IMG/VR virus record: IMGVR_UViG_3300025383_000101
Coordinates: 1 to 24,710 of that record
Direction: 5' to 3' (one strand)
Source: a virus
Length of the DNA stretch: 24,710 nucleotides
The position numbers were made by a program, and so were the translations under genes. This document shows, one piece after another, positions 16,451-24,575 of this stretch (positions are counted from its first letter, which is position 1; each line of letters starts with the position of its first letter). The notes under the pieces were generated by a model. It was given only the letters and a program-made list of their open reading frames with translations, was not told the origin of the DNA and searched no databases.

Positions 16451-18202
16451 ATGGAAAAGAAAATACCTGAAATTGAAGCAAGGGAAATATTGAACGAATA
16501 TGAAGGTTCCAATAACGTTTTATTGGATTACAAACGAAAATTTGTGGAAGTTAAAAATTTTAAATTAACTCGTCCACAGGCGGAGTATGTTATAAAGTAT
16601 AAGGATACAATTCCAAAAGTTGCAAGAAAATATATTGGTGTTGTCAATACATTTGGTGAAAAGATAATGGAAGATATGTTATTAACAAAACCTCCTGAAA
16701 AGATATGGTGTGAAAAGTTATTATGTGAGTCAGATAAGGCTTACCATATTTGGGGTAAAATTATCGATAGTCAACAAAACCACGCATTATGGTTACCAAA
16801 GTCTGCAATTGTTCAAGAGGAGAAAAAATTAAATCGTGTAATTGATTATTCCAAATATTCTGTTAGACCTCCGATGGACCACCAAAAAATCGCTATTGAA
16901 AAGTTATTAGCGAATAATAAGTTTATTCTTGCCGATGATATGGGACTTGGTAAAACAACCTCCGCAGTTATTGCTTCTTTAGAGAGTGAAGCTAAGAAAG
17001 TTCTAATTGTATGTCCAGCATCTCTTAAAATCAACTGGCAAAGAGAAATTGCCAATTACTCAGATAGACGTGTATTAATCGTTGAAGGTCGTAAATGGGG
17101 TTCTACGTTTGATTTTTACATCATTAATTATGACATTATTAAAAATTATCATACAACAGATAAATCTGAAGATAGTGACGATTACAAATTGTTGGTTAAT
17201 GAAAAATTTGATTTGGCAATTGTAGATGAAGCTCACTACATTTCCAACACAACAGCAAACAGAACTCGTTTATTAAATGATGTGTTAGACCAAATTCCTA
17301 AAGTCTGGTTACTAACGGGTACTCCAATGACATCAAGACCAATTAATTATTTCAACTTATTGAAAATCGTGGAATCTCCACTCACATTAAATTGGCAAAG
17401 TTATGTTCGTAGATATTGTAAAGGATTTCAATTTAAAGTTGGTAATCGAAAAGTATGGAATACAAGTGGGGCAAGTAATTTAGATGAACTTCGTGAGAGA
17501 ACTAAAAACATTGTTCTTCGTAGAATGAAAACCGATATTCTTGATTTACCTGAAAAGATTGTTACTCCAGTGTTTGTTGAGTTGAATAGTAAAATGTATG
17601 ATGAAGAACTTGAGGAGTTTACTCGTATTAGTAATGATAAGAAAAATGATGAAACTATTAGTGTGACATTAAATCGTTTGATGAAAGTTCGTCAATTAAT
17701 ATCATATGAAAAAATACCATATACTTGTGAGATTATTGATAAATGTTTAGAACAAGGTAAGAAAGTTATTGTTTTAACTAACTTTACAATGACCTTAGAT
17801 ATGTTACATGAAAAATATAAGAAAAATTCAGTAATTCTTGATGGTCGTATGTCTAAGGATAGGAGACAAGAATCTGTAGATAGATTCCAAAATGAAGACA
17901 AAATAAAAGTGTTTATAGGAAATATTAAAGCCGCAGGTGTCGGTATTACTTTGACCGCCGCAGAAGTTGTTATCATGAATGACTTATCATTTGTACCTGC
18001 AGACCACTCACAAGGAGAAGACCGAGCATATCGTTACGGACAAAAGAATAGTGTATTAGTTTATTACCCTGTATTTGAGAATACAATTGAAAAGGTAATT
18101 TACAACATTTTACAAAAGAAAAAGAACGTCATTGACCAAGTAATGGGTGACGGAGAATATTCGGAATCGTTTAGTAAAGATTTACTTAAGAGTCTCCTTT
18201 AA
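16451..18202 (+). CDS. SNF2-family ATP-dependent DNA helicase/translocase
   Basis: 583 residues with a complete set of SNF2-type superfamily 2 motifs: DDMGLGKTT (162-170, Walker A Lys168), VCPASLKINW (Ia region, about 187-196), DEAH (259-262), LLTGTPMTSRP (III, 287-297), the two-domain linker with LRRMKTDI (about 356-363), VLTNFTMTLDML (IV, about 441-452), AAGVGITLTAA (V, 494-504) and QGEDRAYRYGQ (VI, 521-531). The RA.R.GQ ending is typical of SNF2 proteins and the SMARCAL1-like branch, which anneal or remodel forked DNA; T4 UvsW is a different superfamily 2 branch. Residues 1-135 form an uncharacterised N-terminal domain. It is probably a replication-fork or recombination factor. It is on the plus strand, divergent from the neck gene (54 bases), and its end overlaps the convergent 66-residue ORF by 17 bases. 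Confidence 0.95.
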   Translation: MEKKIPEIEAREILNEYEGSNNVLLDYKRKFVEVKNFKLTRPQAEYVIKYKDTIPKVARKYIGVVNTFGEKIMEDMLLTKPPEKIWCEKLLCESDKAYHIWGKIIDSQQNHALWLPKSAIVQEEKKLNRVIDYSKYSVRPPMDHQKIAIEKLLANNKFILADDMGLGKTTSAVIASLESEAKKVLIVCPASLKINWQREIANYSDRRVLIVEGRKWGSTFDFYIINYDIIKNYHTTDKSEDSDDYKLLVNEKFDLAIVDEAHYISNTTANRTRLLNDVLDQIPKVWLLTGTPMTSRPINYFNLLKIVESPLTLNWQSYVRRYCKGFQFKVGNRKVWNTSGASNLDELRERTKNIVLRRMKTDILDLPEKIVTPVFVELNSKMYDEELEEFTRISNDKKNDETISVTLNRLMKVRQLISYEKIPYTCEIIDKCLEQGKKVIVLTNFTMTLDMLHEKYKKNSVILDGRMSKDRRQESVDRFQNEDKIKVFIGNIKAAGVGITLTAAEVVIMNDLSFVPADHSQGEDRAYRYGQKNSVLVYYPVFENTIEKVIYNILQKKKNVIDQVMGDGEYSESFSKDLLKSLL

Positions 18203-18386
18203 TAGTCATTATAGCGTCCCTTAATGTTAAATCTAAATCCTTGTGTTCAGGGTCACCAATTATAAGAGTTAATTTCTTATTTTCTAAATCCAACGTTAAT
18301 ACATTTTCACCTTCACCTGTTTTATAGGTAAATTCAAAATCATTTTTACCCGCCGTTTCAAATAAGTCTAATAGTGTCTTGTTCAT
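18186..18386 (-). CDS. Small hypothetical acidic protein (66 residues)
   Basis: MNKTLLDLFETAGKNDFEFT and a run of short predicted strands (GENVLTLDLENKKLTLIIGD) ending LRDAIMTIKGDS. No family is recognised. It fills the 222-base space between two plus-strand genes, overlapping the helicase stop by 17 bases. Its composition is like neighbouring genes and it starts with ATG, so it is probably real though unproven. Upstream, within a 38-base divergent spacer, lies the 12-mer ATATTTATAAGA read toward the plus-strand gene; seen from this gene it is TCTTATAAATAT, containing TATAAATA, the T4 late box. Confidence 0.5.
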   Translation of the reverse strand: MNKTLLDLFETAGKNDFEFTYKTGEGENVLTLDLENKKLTLIIGDPEHKDLDLTLRDAIMTIKGDS

Positions 18387-18400
18387 AACTTAAATATAAG

Positions 18401-18412
18401 ATATTTATAAGA
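18401..18412 (+). promoter_or_regulatory. Late-promoter-like box of the plus-strand neck gene
   Basis: ATATTTATAAGA, 12 bases before ATG at 18425, identical to the boxes before sheath and tube, here on the opposite strand and again in the coding direction. Confidence 0.55.
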
Positions 18413-18424
18413 ATATATCAAATT

Positions 18425-19540
18425 ATGGCTACAATTATTTCAGCAGAAGAAAAAGAAAAATTATACACCCAAGTATTTCACCTTTTAGGTATGCCTGTTC
18501 GTGGTATTGAACTTACCGAAGAACAAATGGATACTTTTATGGAATTATCTTTATCTGAATATGAACAATATGTAAGTGATTGGTTAATTGAATCTCAATG
18601 GTCAGCATTAGCAGGTTTAGATGTCGATACTCAATCATTAAGTAGAGCATTTACAAATCGTAGTTTAGATTATGAAACTCAATACACTTATGCTTATTCT
18701 AAAATCGTAGGATTACAAGCAGGTGGTGATAATGAATTAAAAAAGGATTTTTTTACAATTACACAAAATCAACAAGTTTATCAAATACCAGCTGGTCGTG
18801 AAATAAATGAACTTTTATGGTTCCAAAGAGCGACTTTAACAGATTCTATTGTAGATCCGTTCTTAGGTGGATTTGGTGGTCTTGGTGGTGCTGGTTTTGG
18901 TAGTGCTGGTGGTTTTGCTCAAACAGGTTCTGCGGGTTCATTTTTTATGATGCCGGCTTTTGACTTGTTACTTAGAATGGGTGATAGAAATATTAAAAAC
19001 CGTTTGATTGGTGGTGATGTAACTTATAGAATTACTGCAGGTCCTGAAGGAACTAAAATGATTCATCTTTATAATGTACCTGGTGGTAAATTTGACTTTA
19101 CAAATTTAAGAAGTAACAACTATCAAGTTTGGTATTGGTATTATGATACTATGGATAGAGATACTTGTTTAAAGAAAAACAAAGACGTTATTAAATTACC
19201 TTCTGATGTTATGACCGATGAATTAACATGGGACGAATTAAATAAACCTTCACAAAACTGGGTTAGAAAATATTTGATTGCTTATGCAAAAGAAGGTTTA
19301 GGTAGAATATGGGGTAAATTCTCAGGAGACTTACAAGTTCCTGATAGTTCAGTTAAATTAGATTATCAATCATTAATTACTGAAGGTAAAGATGAAAAAT
19401 CTAAATTGATTGAAGAACTTATGGCAAGATTGGAAAGATTACGACCTGACAAACTTCTTGAAAGAAAAGCTGGTGAGGCCGAAAATCTTAACAAATCTCT
19501 TAAGTTCAGAGCAATGCCTTCTCCGTTTAACGTAATCTAA
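18425..19540 (+). CDS. Neck protein candidate (gp13-like), with a Gly-rich loop
   Basis: 371 residues. The N-terminal helical part (SAEEKEKLYTQVFHLLGMPV, GIELTEEQMDTFMELSLSEY) has the 'xhxLG.p.r.IELTeeQ.d..m.lsl.ey' layout of gp13-like neck proteins, followed by DFFTITQNQQVYQIPAGREI and LLWFQR. Residues about 147-172 are Gly/Ala-rich (FLGGFGGLGGAGFGSAGGFA), then a FMMPAFDLLL helix, a YRITAGPEGTKMIHLYNVPG strand region and a WYWYYDTMDRD segment. The C-terminal half is basic and helical. T4 gp13 has 309 residues. The box ATATTTATAAGA just upstream suggests late expression, as for sheath and tube. It converges with the polymerase gene, whose stop codon overlaps by four bases. A head-tail adaptor of a different kind is the main alternative. 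Confidence 0.6.
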   Translation: MATIISAEEKEKLYTQVFHLLGMPVRGIELTEEQMDTFMELSLSEYEQYVSDWLIESQWSALAGLDVDTQSLSRAFTNRSLDYETQYTYAYSKIVGLQAGGDNELKKDFFTITQNQQVYQIPAGREINELLWFQRATLTDSIVDPFLGGFGGLGGAGFGSAGGFAQTGSAGSFFMMPAFDLLLRMGDRNIKNRLIGGDVTYRITAGPEGTKMIHLYNVPGGKFDFTNLRSNNYQVWYWYYDTMDRDTCLKKNKDVIKLPSDVMTDELTWDELNKPSQNWVRKYLIAYAKEGLGRIWGKFSGDLQVPDSSVKLDYQSLITEGKDEKSKLIEELMARLERLRPDKLLERKAGEAENLNKSLKFRAMPSPFNVI

Positions 19541-22434
19541 CTTTCTATTGCGTGAAATGCATAATCGTGATTATTATTCTCGATTATTTCATCTTCATTA
19601 GACATAATACTTTGTTCTTGTAACGAAACAACTTTTCTGTTGTGTTCAACCCAAAATTGGTCAGCAAGTTCTAAACTATTTTCCACATACATAAAGTAAG
19701 GGTCTCTTTGTACTTTGTTCCAAAATATTACTTCACTATCGGATAAAGTCATAACCTCATCTAATTTATCTTGTCCTTCTTCTTTTAATGGGAATCCATT
19801 AACTAATTCACATTGTTGTTTAGTAAAATATTGTCTATCTTTTGGGTCATCAATTAAAATATCTTCTCTAATTGAAGGATTAAATGCAACAAGTAATGGT
19901 TCAACACGTTTATTAAAATTATTCAAATAACGAGGAACATTATAATCACCTTTTAAATCAGGATTATTTGTTATTTCTTTTTCATCAATCATATAACAGT
20001 TAATCTCGATGTAATCATTCGGCATTGGGTAACCATGTTTAACAATAAATTCTTCTTGAACTTTCTTTGATGGTTTAGCAATTTTCTGAACGTCCCCTGA
20101 AGATTTTTTAGAACCATTATTAATATAATAAATTGTATCACCTAAACCTGCAGGATAATCATTCAACATAATTAACTCCATATGTGCTTGACGAGACATT
20201 AAAGAACCTGCCTTAGTTGTCTTCATTACATATTTCTTATACTCCGCAATACTTTGTTTAACACGAGCTTTGTTTGCAATTTTTGATAATGGAATTTCTT
20301 TATTATAAATTTTACCTACATAATCATAATATAATTCTACGAACGAATGACCATCACCATTTAACAAATATTTTAATCCTTCATCTAAAAACTCAACAAT
20401 ATATGTTTGTAATTTTTTAGATTTGATTGTATTACCTGTTAATTTAATTTTCTCTTTACCTTTCTTCATCATTTTAATGATGTAGTTCTTACGAGAAACA
20501 TTGATACAAGCCGGAGCAATATAGTCAATATCTAAACCCATTTCATTTCTCATGAATATATCATTGAACTCTGCGGTGTCCGCTTCAATACCCGTATATT
20601 CTTTTCCTTCTTTAACTAATTCATTTAATCCTTTACCAACGTATCTTGTATTTTCAATCCCATCAGGTGTCTCAAAATTCACACCATCCGTGTCCATTAC
20701 GAGAGGTTTATAACCTTTCTTCATAAAGAACATAATCATCATACGTAAACACTGACGACCAATACAAGTAATAGTTTCACCCGCATCCATTTCTCCCCAA
20801 GGGAATACATGTGGAGCCGATAATGAACCAAAGTATGCGTTAATAAAAATCTTAATTGGTAATTGTTTACGGTCATACATCTCTGCCATTACAGGGTCCT
20901 TATCTTTTAATTCACCGGCAAGATGTTTATATTTAATACGAATATCACGGAAATATTTTAACATTGATTTTTGCACTCCCATTACATCACACGCAGGAAA
21001 TACATCATATACTAATTGAATAGATGGGTAAAGTGATGCGTAGTCAAATTTAACAATGTTCTTTGCATAACCTACATTTAATAATCTTGATAATCCACCT
21101 GTGAATGCACGTTTCTCATCTTTAGATGGAATTGCCAAATTATTTTCATAAGACCATGCTAACATAATAATTTTCCACAATGTTGCAGTTCCCATTGTTG
21201 CAATTCTTTCATATGTAGTAGGTACCAATTTAGAAAGTAAAAATGTTGATTGAGAGAAACTATCATCTACAATCATAGTTTCATACAAGTCATCGTCAAG
21301 ATATTGTTCAACAATTTTTCTACCTGGCCAAATCTCAAACTTGCCAGGATATTTTTGTAATAAACCTTCAGTACCAGGTTCTCCAATTTGTTTGTAATTT
21401 CCTGTTTTTGGATTTACATAATAACTTTCGTTATCAAGATATATTTTAGAAATTTTAGAACCTTCTACATACACACGATTAGGTTTTTCTTTTTCCAAAT
21501 ATTTTGTAATATATTTCAATCCCCAAGATTTAATCTCAGAGTTAATTGCCTGTGCTCTTCTAACTGAATGTGCAATATCAATAATATTAAAACCCCATAT
21601 AACGTGTTGTGTGTATGGTTCTACTTCATTAGCGAGTTTTAATATACCTTCTTTTTCTTTCATTCCTTGTGATGTAAAGATTTGTGTTAAACCATCAACA
21701 TCAACACCAAGAATTTGTGCACGTTTTAATATAAACGGAAAGTCAAAGAAAGCGGAGTTATATCCTGCAACAATGGTTGGTTTTAAATCTTTTATATATT
21801 GGAAAAATCTCTCAATACATTTCTTTTCACCATCTTCACCAAACGCAGGTATTGTTTCTTGTAGACCACGGTTATCCTTAACTCCAATCAAAATGATATT
21901 ACAAGTTTCGGGATCAAGACCTGTAGTCTCAATGTCAAATACAAATCTATGAACTCCACCATAATCATCAATACCCTTAAATAATCTTTTTCTTTTTTGT
22001 ATAAGATATTGTTCTACAGGGTTTAAGATTGTAAATAGGTGTCTACACTTTTCATCCCATGGATTTAATCCGCCCATTCTAAAGAACGATACTAAATCGG
22101 TATATGATTTAATACTTCTAACGATATGAGTCATACCATTCTCTAAACGCTCGTTGCCATGAGTATCTAACTTCTCAATTAGGATACCAAACTCACCCAT
22201 ACGTTTTTTCTGCATTGCCTTTGAGTTTCCGTAGAAATTCATACCGGTCAAATCACCTACCCATAAAAATGGAGTAAACGAATCAGGTTTAACAATTTTC
22301 CCTTGTTCAGGGTCTTGGATAATTTTGTAGATTGTATTTGTGGGATAATCGTATTCAACACCGACGATATACATTTCGTCGTCACCACCGTTTAAGAAGC
22401 CTTCAATAACTTCTTGAGAGATAACCTCTTTCAT
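19537..22434 (-). CDS. gp43: Family B DNA polymerase with 3'-5' exonuclease (gp43-like)
   Basis: 965 residues (T4 gp43 has 898). Exonuclease motifs: ExoI FVFDIETTGLDP (Asp167, Glu169), ExoII AGYNSAFFDF (about 223-232), ExoIII YLDDD (about 378-382, the Y-x3-D pattern). Polymerase motifs: A DYASLYPSI (464-472, catalytic Asp464), B KIFINAYFGSL (528-538), C MDTDGVNF (580-587, Asp581 and Asp583). Motif C has Gly where the common form is DTDS. The order and spacing are normal, so the enzyme should be a proofreading replicase. It lies on the minus strand between the fibre-type genes and the neck gene. Its leader carries an ATATTTATTAA box and a hairpin (see separate entry). Confidence 0.97.
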   Translation of the reverse strand: MKEVISQEVIEGFLNGGDDEMYIVGVEYDYPTNTIYKIIQDPEQGKIVKPDSFTPFLWVGDLTGMNFYGNSKAMQKKRMGEFGILIEKLDTHGNERLENGMTHIVRSIKSYTDLVSFFRMGGLNPWDEKCRHLFTILNPVEQYLIQKRKRLFKGIDDYGGVHRFVFDIETTGLDPETCNIILIGVKDNRGLQETIPAFGEDGEKKCIERFFQYIKDLKPTIVAGYNSAFFDFPFILKRAQILGVDVDGLTQIFTSQGMKEKEGILKLANEVEPYTQHVIWGFNIIDIAHSVRRAQAINSEIKSWGLKYITKYLEKEKPNRVYVEGSKISKIYLDNESYYVNPKTGNYKQIGEPGTEGLLQKYPGKFEIWPGRKIVEQYLDDDLYETMIVDDSFSQSTFLLSKLVPTTYERIATMGTATLWKIIMLAWSYENNLAIPSKDEKRAFTGGLSRLLNVGYAKNIVKFDYASLYPSIQLVYDVFPACDVMGVQKSMLKYFRDIRIKYKHLAGELKDKDPVMAEMYDRKQLPIKIFINAYFGSLSAPHVFPWGEMDAGETITCIGRQCLRMMIMFFMKKGYKPLVMDTDGVNFETPDGIENTRYVGKGLNELVKEGKEYTGIEADTAEFNDIFMRNEMGLDIDYIAPACINVSRKNYIIKMMKKGKEKIKLTGNTIKSKKLQTYIVEFLDEGLKYLLNGDGHSFVELYYDYVGKIYNKEIPLSKIANKARVKQSIAEYKKYVMKTTKAGSLMSRQAHMELIMLNDYPAGLGDTIYYINNGSKKSSGDVQKIAKPSKKVQEEFIVKHGYPMPNDYIEINCYMIDEKEITNNPDLKGDYNVPRYLNNFNKRVEPLLVAFNPSIREDILIDDPKDRQYFTKQQCELVNGFPLKEEGQDKLDEVMTLSDSEVIFWNKVQRDPYFMYVENSLELADQFWVEHNRKVVSLQEQSIMSNEDEIIENNNHDYAFHAIES

Positions 22435-22466
22435 CTTATAATTTTTTTTAATGTGACGTATTAGCT

Positions 22467-22481
22467 TGTGATTAAATCACA
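22467..22481. promoter_or_regulatory. Inverted repeat TGTGATTAAATCACA in the polymerase leader
   Basis: A perfect 7-bp dyad around one base, 33 bases upstream of the polymerase ATG. In RNA of the minus strand it can form a 6-bp stem with a UUA loop. T4 gp43 represses its own translation by binding a leader hairpin, which makes a translational operator a reasonable guess; a DNA operator is the alternative. Confidence 0.4.
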
Positions 22482-22497
22482 GTTTGCCTTGATAACA

Positions 22498-22508
22498 TTA
22501 ATAAATAT
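22498..22508 (-). promoter_or_regulatory. Late-promoter-like box in the polymerase leader
   Basis: The coding strand reads ATATTTATTAA, 63 bases before the polymerase ATG, ahead of the leader hairpin. Confidence 0.35.
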
Positions 22509-22525
22509 AAGGAAAAAAGGGGGTA

Positions 22526-22894
22526 TTAAAAAATATTGATGTATAATTTTTCTTTAACGGGTAAAATTAACAAATTGGTTGGGTTTAAACTAATGTCTCT
22601 AAATTGGACATTCACCTTACCCTCAAATTTACCAGCTGTTGATGTTTGTTCCGATGTAAATCTATAAACAATATAATATTCTTCAGTTGTTTGATTATAT
22701 AGTTTTGTTCTTGTTGTGATATTACAAGGTGCCGCTAATATAATAGGTTCTCCTGTATTATAATCATACATATCAAATGTAATTTCCGAGTTTTCCAATA
22801 AATCATTAAATGATGATTTATCGTTTTTTCCGTCATCAATCATTCTCATTTTTAGTATTGGGTCAGATGCCCCTTGTCTTATAAAAAATTCCAT
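22526..22894 (-). CDS. Small virion protein with an Ig-like baseplate/fibre domain (BppU N-terminal-like)
   Basis: 122 residues, beginning MEFFIRQGASDPILKMRMID. The layout (N-terminal ...PILKMRMIDDG, LLENSEITFDMYDYNTGEPI, strand YYIVYRFTSEQTSTAGKFEG, then LLILPVKEKLYINIF) fits the single beta-sandwich domain found at the N-terminus of baseplate upper proteins (BppU_N type) and in small proteins next to fibre genes. It lies just downstream of the fibre gene and could act as an adaptor joining fibre to baseplate. A GTATTTATAACA box precedes the ATG. Family call is from pattern memory, so moderate. Confidence 0.55.
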   Translation of the reverse strand: MEFFIRQGASDPILKMRMIDDGKNDKSSFNDLLENSEITFDMYDYNTGEPIILAAPCNITTRTKLYNQTTEEYYIVYRFTSEQTSTAGKFEGKVNVQFRDISLNPTNLLILPVKEKLYINIF

Positions 22895-22895
22895 A

Positions 22896-22907
22896 TGTTA
22901 TAAATAC
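22896..22907 (-). promoter_or_regulatory. Late-promoter-like box (variant) before the 122-residue gene
   Basis: The coding strand reads GTATTTATAACA, one base before the start codon; it shares TATTTATAA with the conserved 12-mer. Confidence 0.35.
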
Positions 22908-22959
22908 TAAAATTTTTAATATAATTGAACTATTCCTCTATATGTAAATGTTCCCTTTA

Positions 22960-24108
22960 TTACCAACTACTATTTGATAATTGGACTCTTTTCCAAATAT
23001 TGTTAGTTCCACTTGTATAGTCTTCAAAACAATAATATATGTAATTGCCATCCGATGCAATCATACCATTCAAATCTCCTGTTTGTCCTTTACTTGTTGT
23101 TGGGTAATTTGCACCAAATACAATACCATTTGCTTTAATTAAACCATTAAATTCTGCATTTAAATTACTTCTTAATGTAAGTGCAGTATTAGTATGTACA
23201 TCACCATCCGGACTTACATTAAAATCAATTTTACCAGGACTACTACCATCACCAATCGTTATACCATCTGCATCATCTGCACTAAAAACGATATTAGCAA
23301 ATTCTTTATAATCAGTTCCTGCCCAACCGGTTGCTACTATTTCTAATAATGCCATACCAGGTGTTATATCGGTATCAGTATCATCATCACTATTACTACG
23401 AGCCGATGCTAATATTGGTTGAATTTCAGTTGAATGTCTGTGTAATATTAATTGACCAACGTAATCACTTCCATAATTACTAATTACTAATTGTGAATTA
23501 TATTCAGTTCCTGCTACTGTTATATTGTTATCATCACCTTCAACATCACCAATAACCATTCTGTCGGTATCTACAATTGTTCCGGATACATACAATGAAC
23601 CTGTAATTGTTTTATTACCAACCATCGTATAATTACCCGTTTGAGAATAATCACCAATTTGGGTCATACTACCAGAAATAAATTGGAATGATCCTGTTGC
23701 CGCGTTAAATGCTCCTGAACCAACCAATTGCATACCACCCGCAGATATTAAAATGTTTCCACTTACGTTTGATAATGTTGTATTTGGTTGTCCCACAATA
23801 CCCGCGATGTTAATTGAACCTGATGATACGAATATATCACCAAATGGATTTGCTAATGTACCTAATGATGCACCTCTTGGTGTTGCTGGAATAATGTTAC
23901 CACCTAATGTTGTTGTTCCTGTAATTGATAAATTACCATCAATAGTTTGATTACCATGAAAAGTATTAGAACCTGTTGTTGCCAAGGTTGAATGTAAATT
24001 ACCAACGGTAACTTGACTTGTTATACCAGCACTTACAATTGGTAATACGTCTGTTGATGAAGGTGATGTTACTGAGGGGAGATCGGATATTCTTTTATCT
24101 GTTGCCAT
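22960..24108 (-). CDS. Tail fibre / receptor-binding-type structural protein
   Basis: 382 residues. The N-terminus MATDKRISDLPSVTSPSSTD followed by VLPIVSAGITSQVTVGNLHS is the well-known N-terminal fibre segment that precedes a long beta-repeat shaft. Residues 47-170 contain degenerate repeats (GNQTIDGNLSITGTTTLGG; GNKTITGSLYVSGTI; GDYSQTGNYTMVG) typical of trimeric shafts. The C-terminal part ends with GDLNGMIASDGNYIYYCFED, then TNNIWKRVQL, a tip motif found at ends of many fibres. There is no chaperone domain or endosialidase motif. The start codon overlaps the stop of the upstream gene by one base (TAATG), implying translational coupling. The host receptor is unknown. Confidence 0.8.
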   Translation of the reverse strand: MATDKRISDLPSVTSPSSTDVLPIVSAGITSQVTVGNLHSTLATTGSNTFHGNQTIDGNLSITGTTTLGGNIIPATPRGASLGTLANPFGDIFVSSGSINIAGIVGQPNTTLSNVSGNILISAGGMQLVGSGAFNAATGSFQFISGSMTQIGDYSQTGNYTMVGNKTITGSLYVSGTIVDTDRMVIGDVEGDDNNITVAGTEYNSQLVISNYGSDYVGQLILHRHSTEIQPILASARSNSDDDTDTDITPGMALLEIVATGWAGTDYKEFANIVFSADDADGITIGDGSSPGKIDFNVSPDGDVHTNTALTLRSNLNAEFNGLIKANGIVFGANYPTTSKGQTGDLNGMIASDGNYIYYCFEDYTSGTNNIWKRVQLSNSSW

Positions 24109-24533
24109 TATGTTTTAATTTTTGAGTTGTCTTCTTGTAGTAAATAACCACCATCTTCAGTTAAAAGATAAATGGTATACCAATTATTCCAAAATCCATT
24201 ATTAGTTAAGTAATCTGATGCGTCGTTCCCTGATGTAAAATGTTGATGTGTTGCTTGATTGGCAAATAAAACAAATGAACTTTCTACAAAACCTCTTGAA
24301 CGGTAAAAATCAATTGATGCGTGTAAACCTGGTACTTCTGTTGTTACTGCGTTTGATGGAACACTTCTGGCAATCACATATCCTAAATCTTCATCGGGAC
24401 CCATCCACCATTTTACATTACCATAGTCCGTATCATATCTATCGGTTGAATTGGCAATTGCAATATTACCAACCTGAATTGTGTTTGGTATTGTTGGACC
24501 GTTGTTGTAAGCGAATAACCTTGTAGTTGCCAT
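24108..24533 (-). CDS. Fibre-associated structural protein (141 residues)
   Basis: Begins MATTRLFAYNNGPTIPNTIQ, then VGNIAIANSTDRYDTDYGNV, KWWMGPDEDLGYVIARSVPS. This 'YN.G..i.GT.q.GNiai' start with a 'KWW.GPDEDLGYVI' block is, from memory, a repeated pattern in fibre-cluster proteins of marine phages, but I cannot name a family. It is coupled to the downstream fibre gene and is probably a fibre or adhesin part. Its leader has ATATTTATGATA and, further up, CTATTTATTAA. Confidence 0.6.
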   Translation of the reverse strand: MATTRLFAYNNGPTIPNTIQVGNIAIANSTDRYDTDYGNVKWWMGPDEDLGYVIARSVPSNAVTTEVPGLHASIDFYRSRGFVESSFVLFANQATHQHFTSGNDASDYLTNNGFWNNWYTIYLLTEDGGYLLQEDNSKIKT

Positions 24534-24534
24534 A

Positions 24535-24546
24535 TATCATAAATAT
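24535..24546 (-). promoter_or_regulatory. Late-promoter-like box (variant) before the 141-residue gene
   Basis: The coding strand reads ATATTTATGATA, one base before the ATG. Confidence 0.3.
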
Positions 24547-24552
24547 CTTTAA

Positions 24553-24563
24553 TTAATAAATAG
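24553..24563 (-). promoter_or_regulatory. Late-promoter-like box before the 141-residue gene
   Basis: The coding strand reads CTATTTATTAA, 19 bases before the ATG of the fibre-associated gene and an exact copy of the box at 16400-16410. Confidence 0.4.
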
Positions 24564-24575
24564 TATATTAAATCT

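Noticed and set aside
21611-21952. 113-codon plus-strand ORF within the polymerase gene
   Set aside because: It lies antisense to the exonuclease domain motifs; a shadow frame.
22467-22481. TGTGATTAAATCACA as a cyclic-AMP receptor protein (CRP) site
   Set aside because: The half-sites TGTGA/TCACA are separated by five bases, not the six of a CRP site, and the presumed host group does not support CRP-type control of a phage polymerase.
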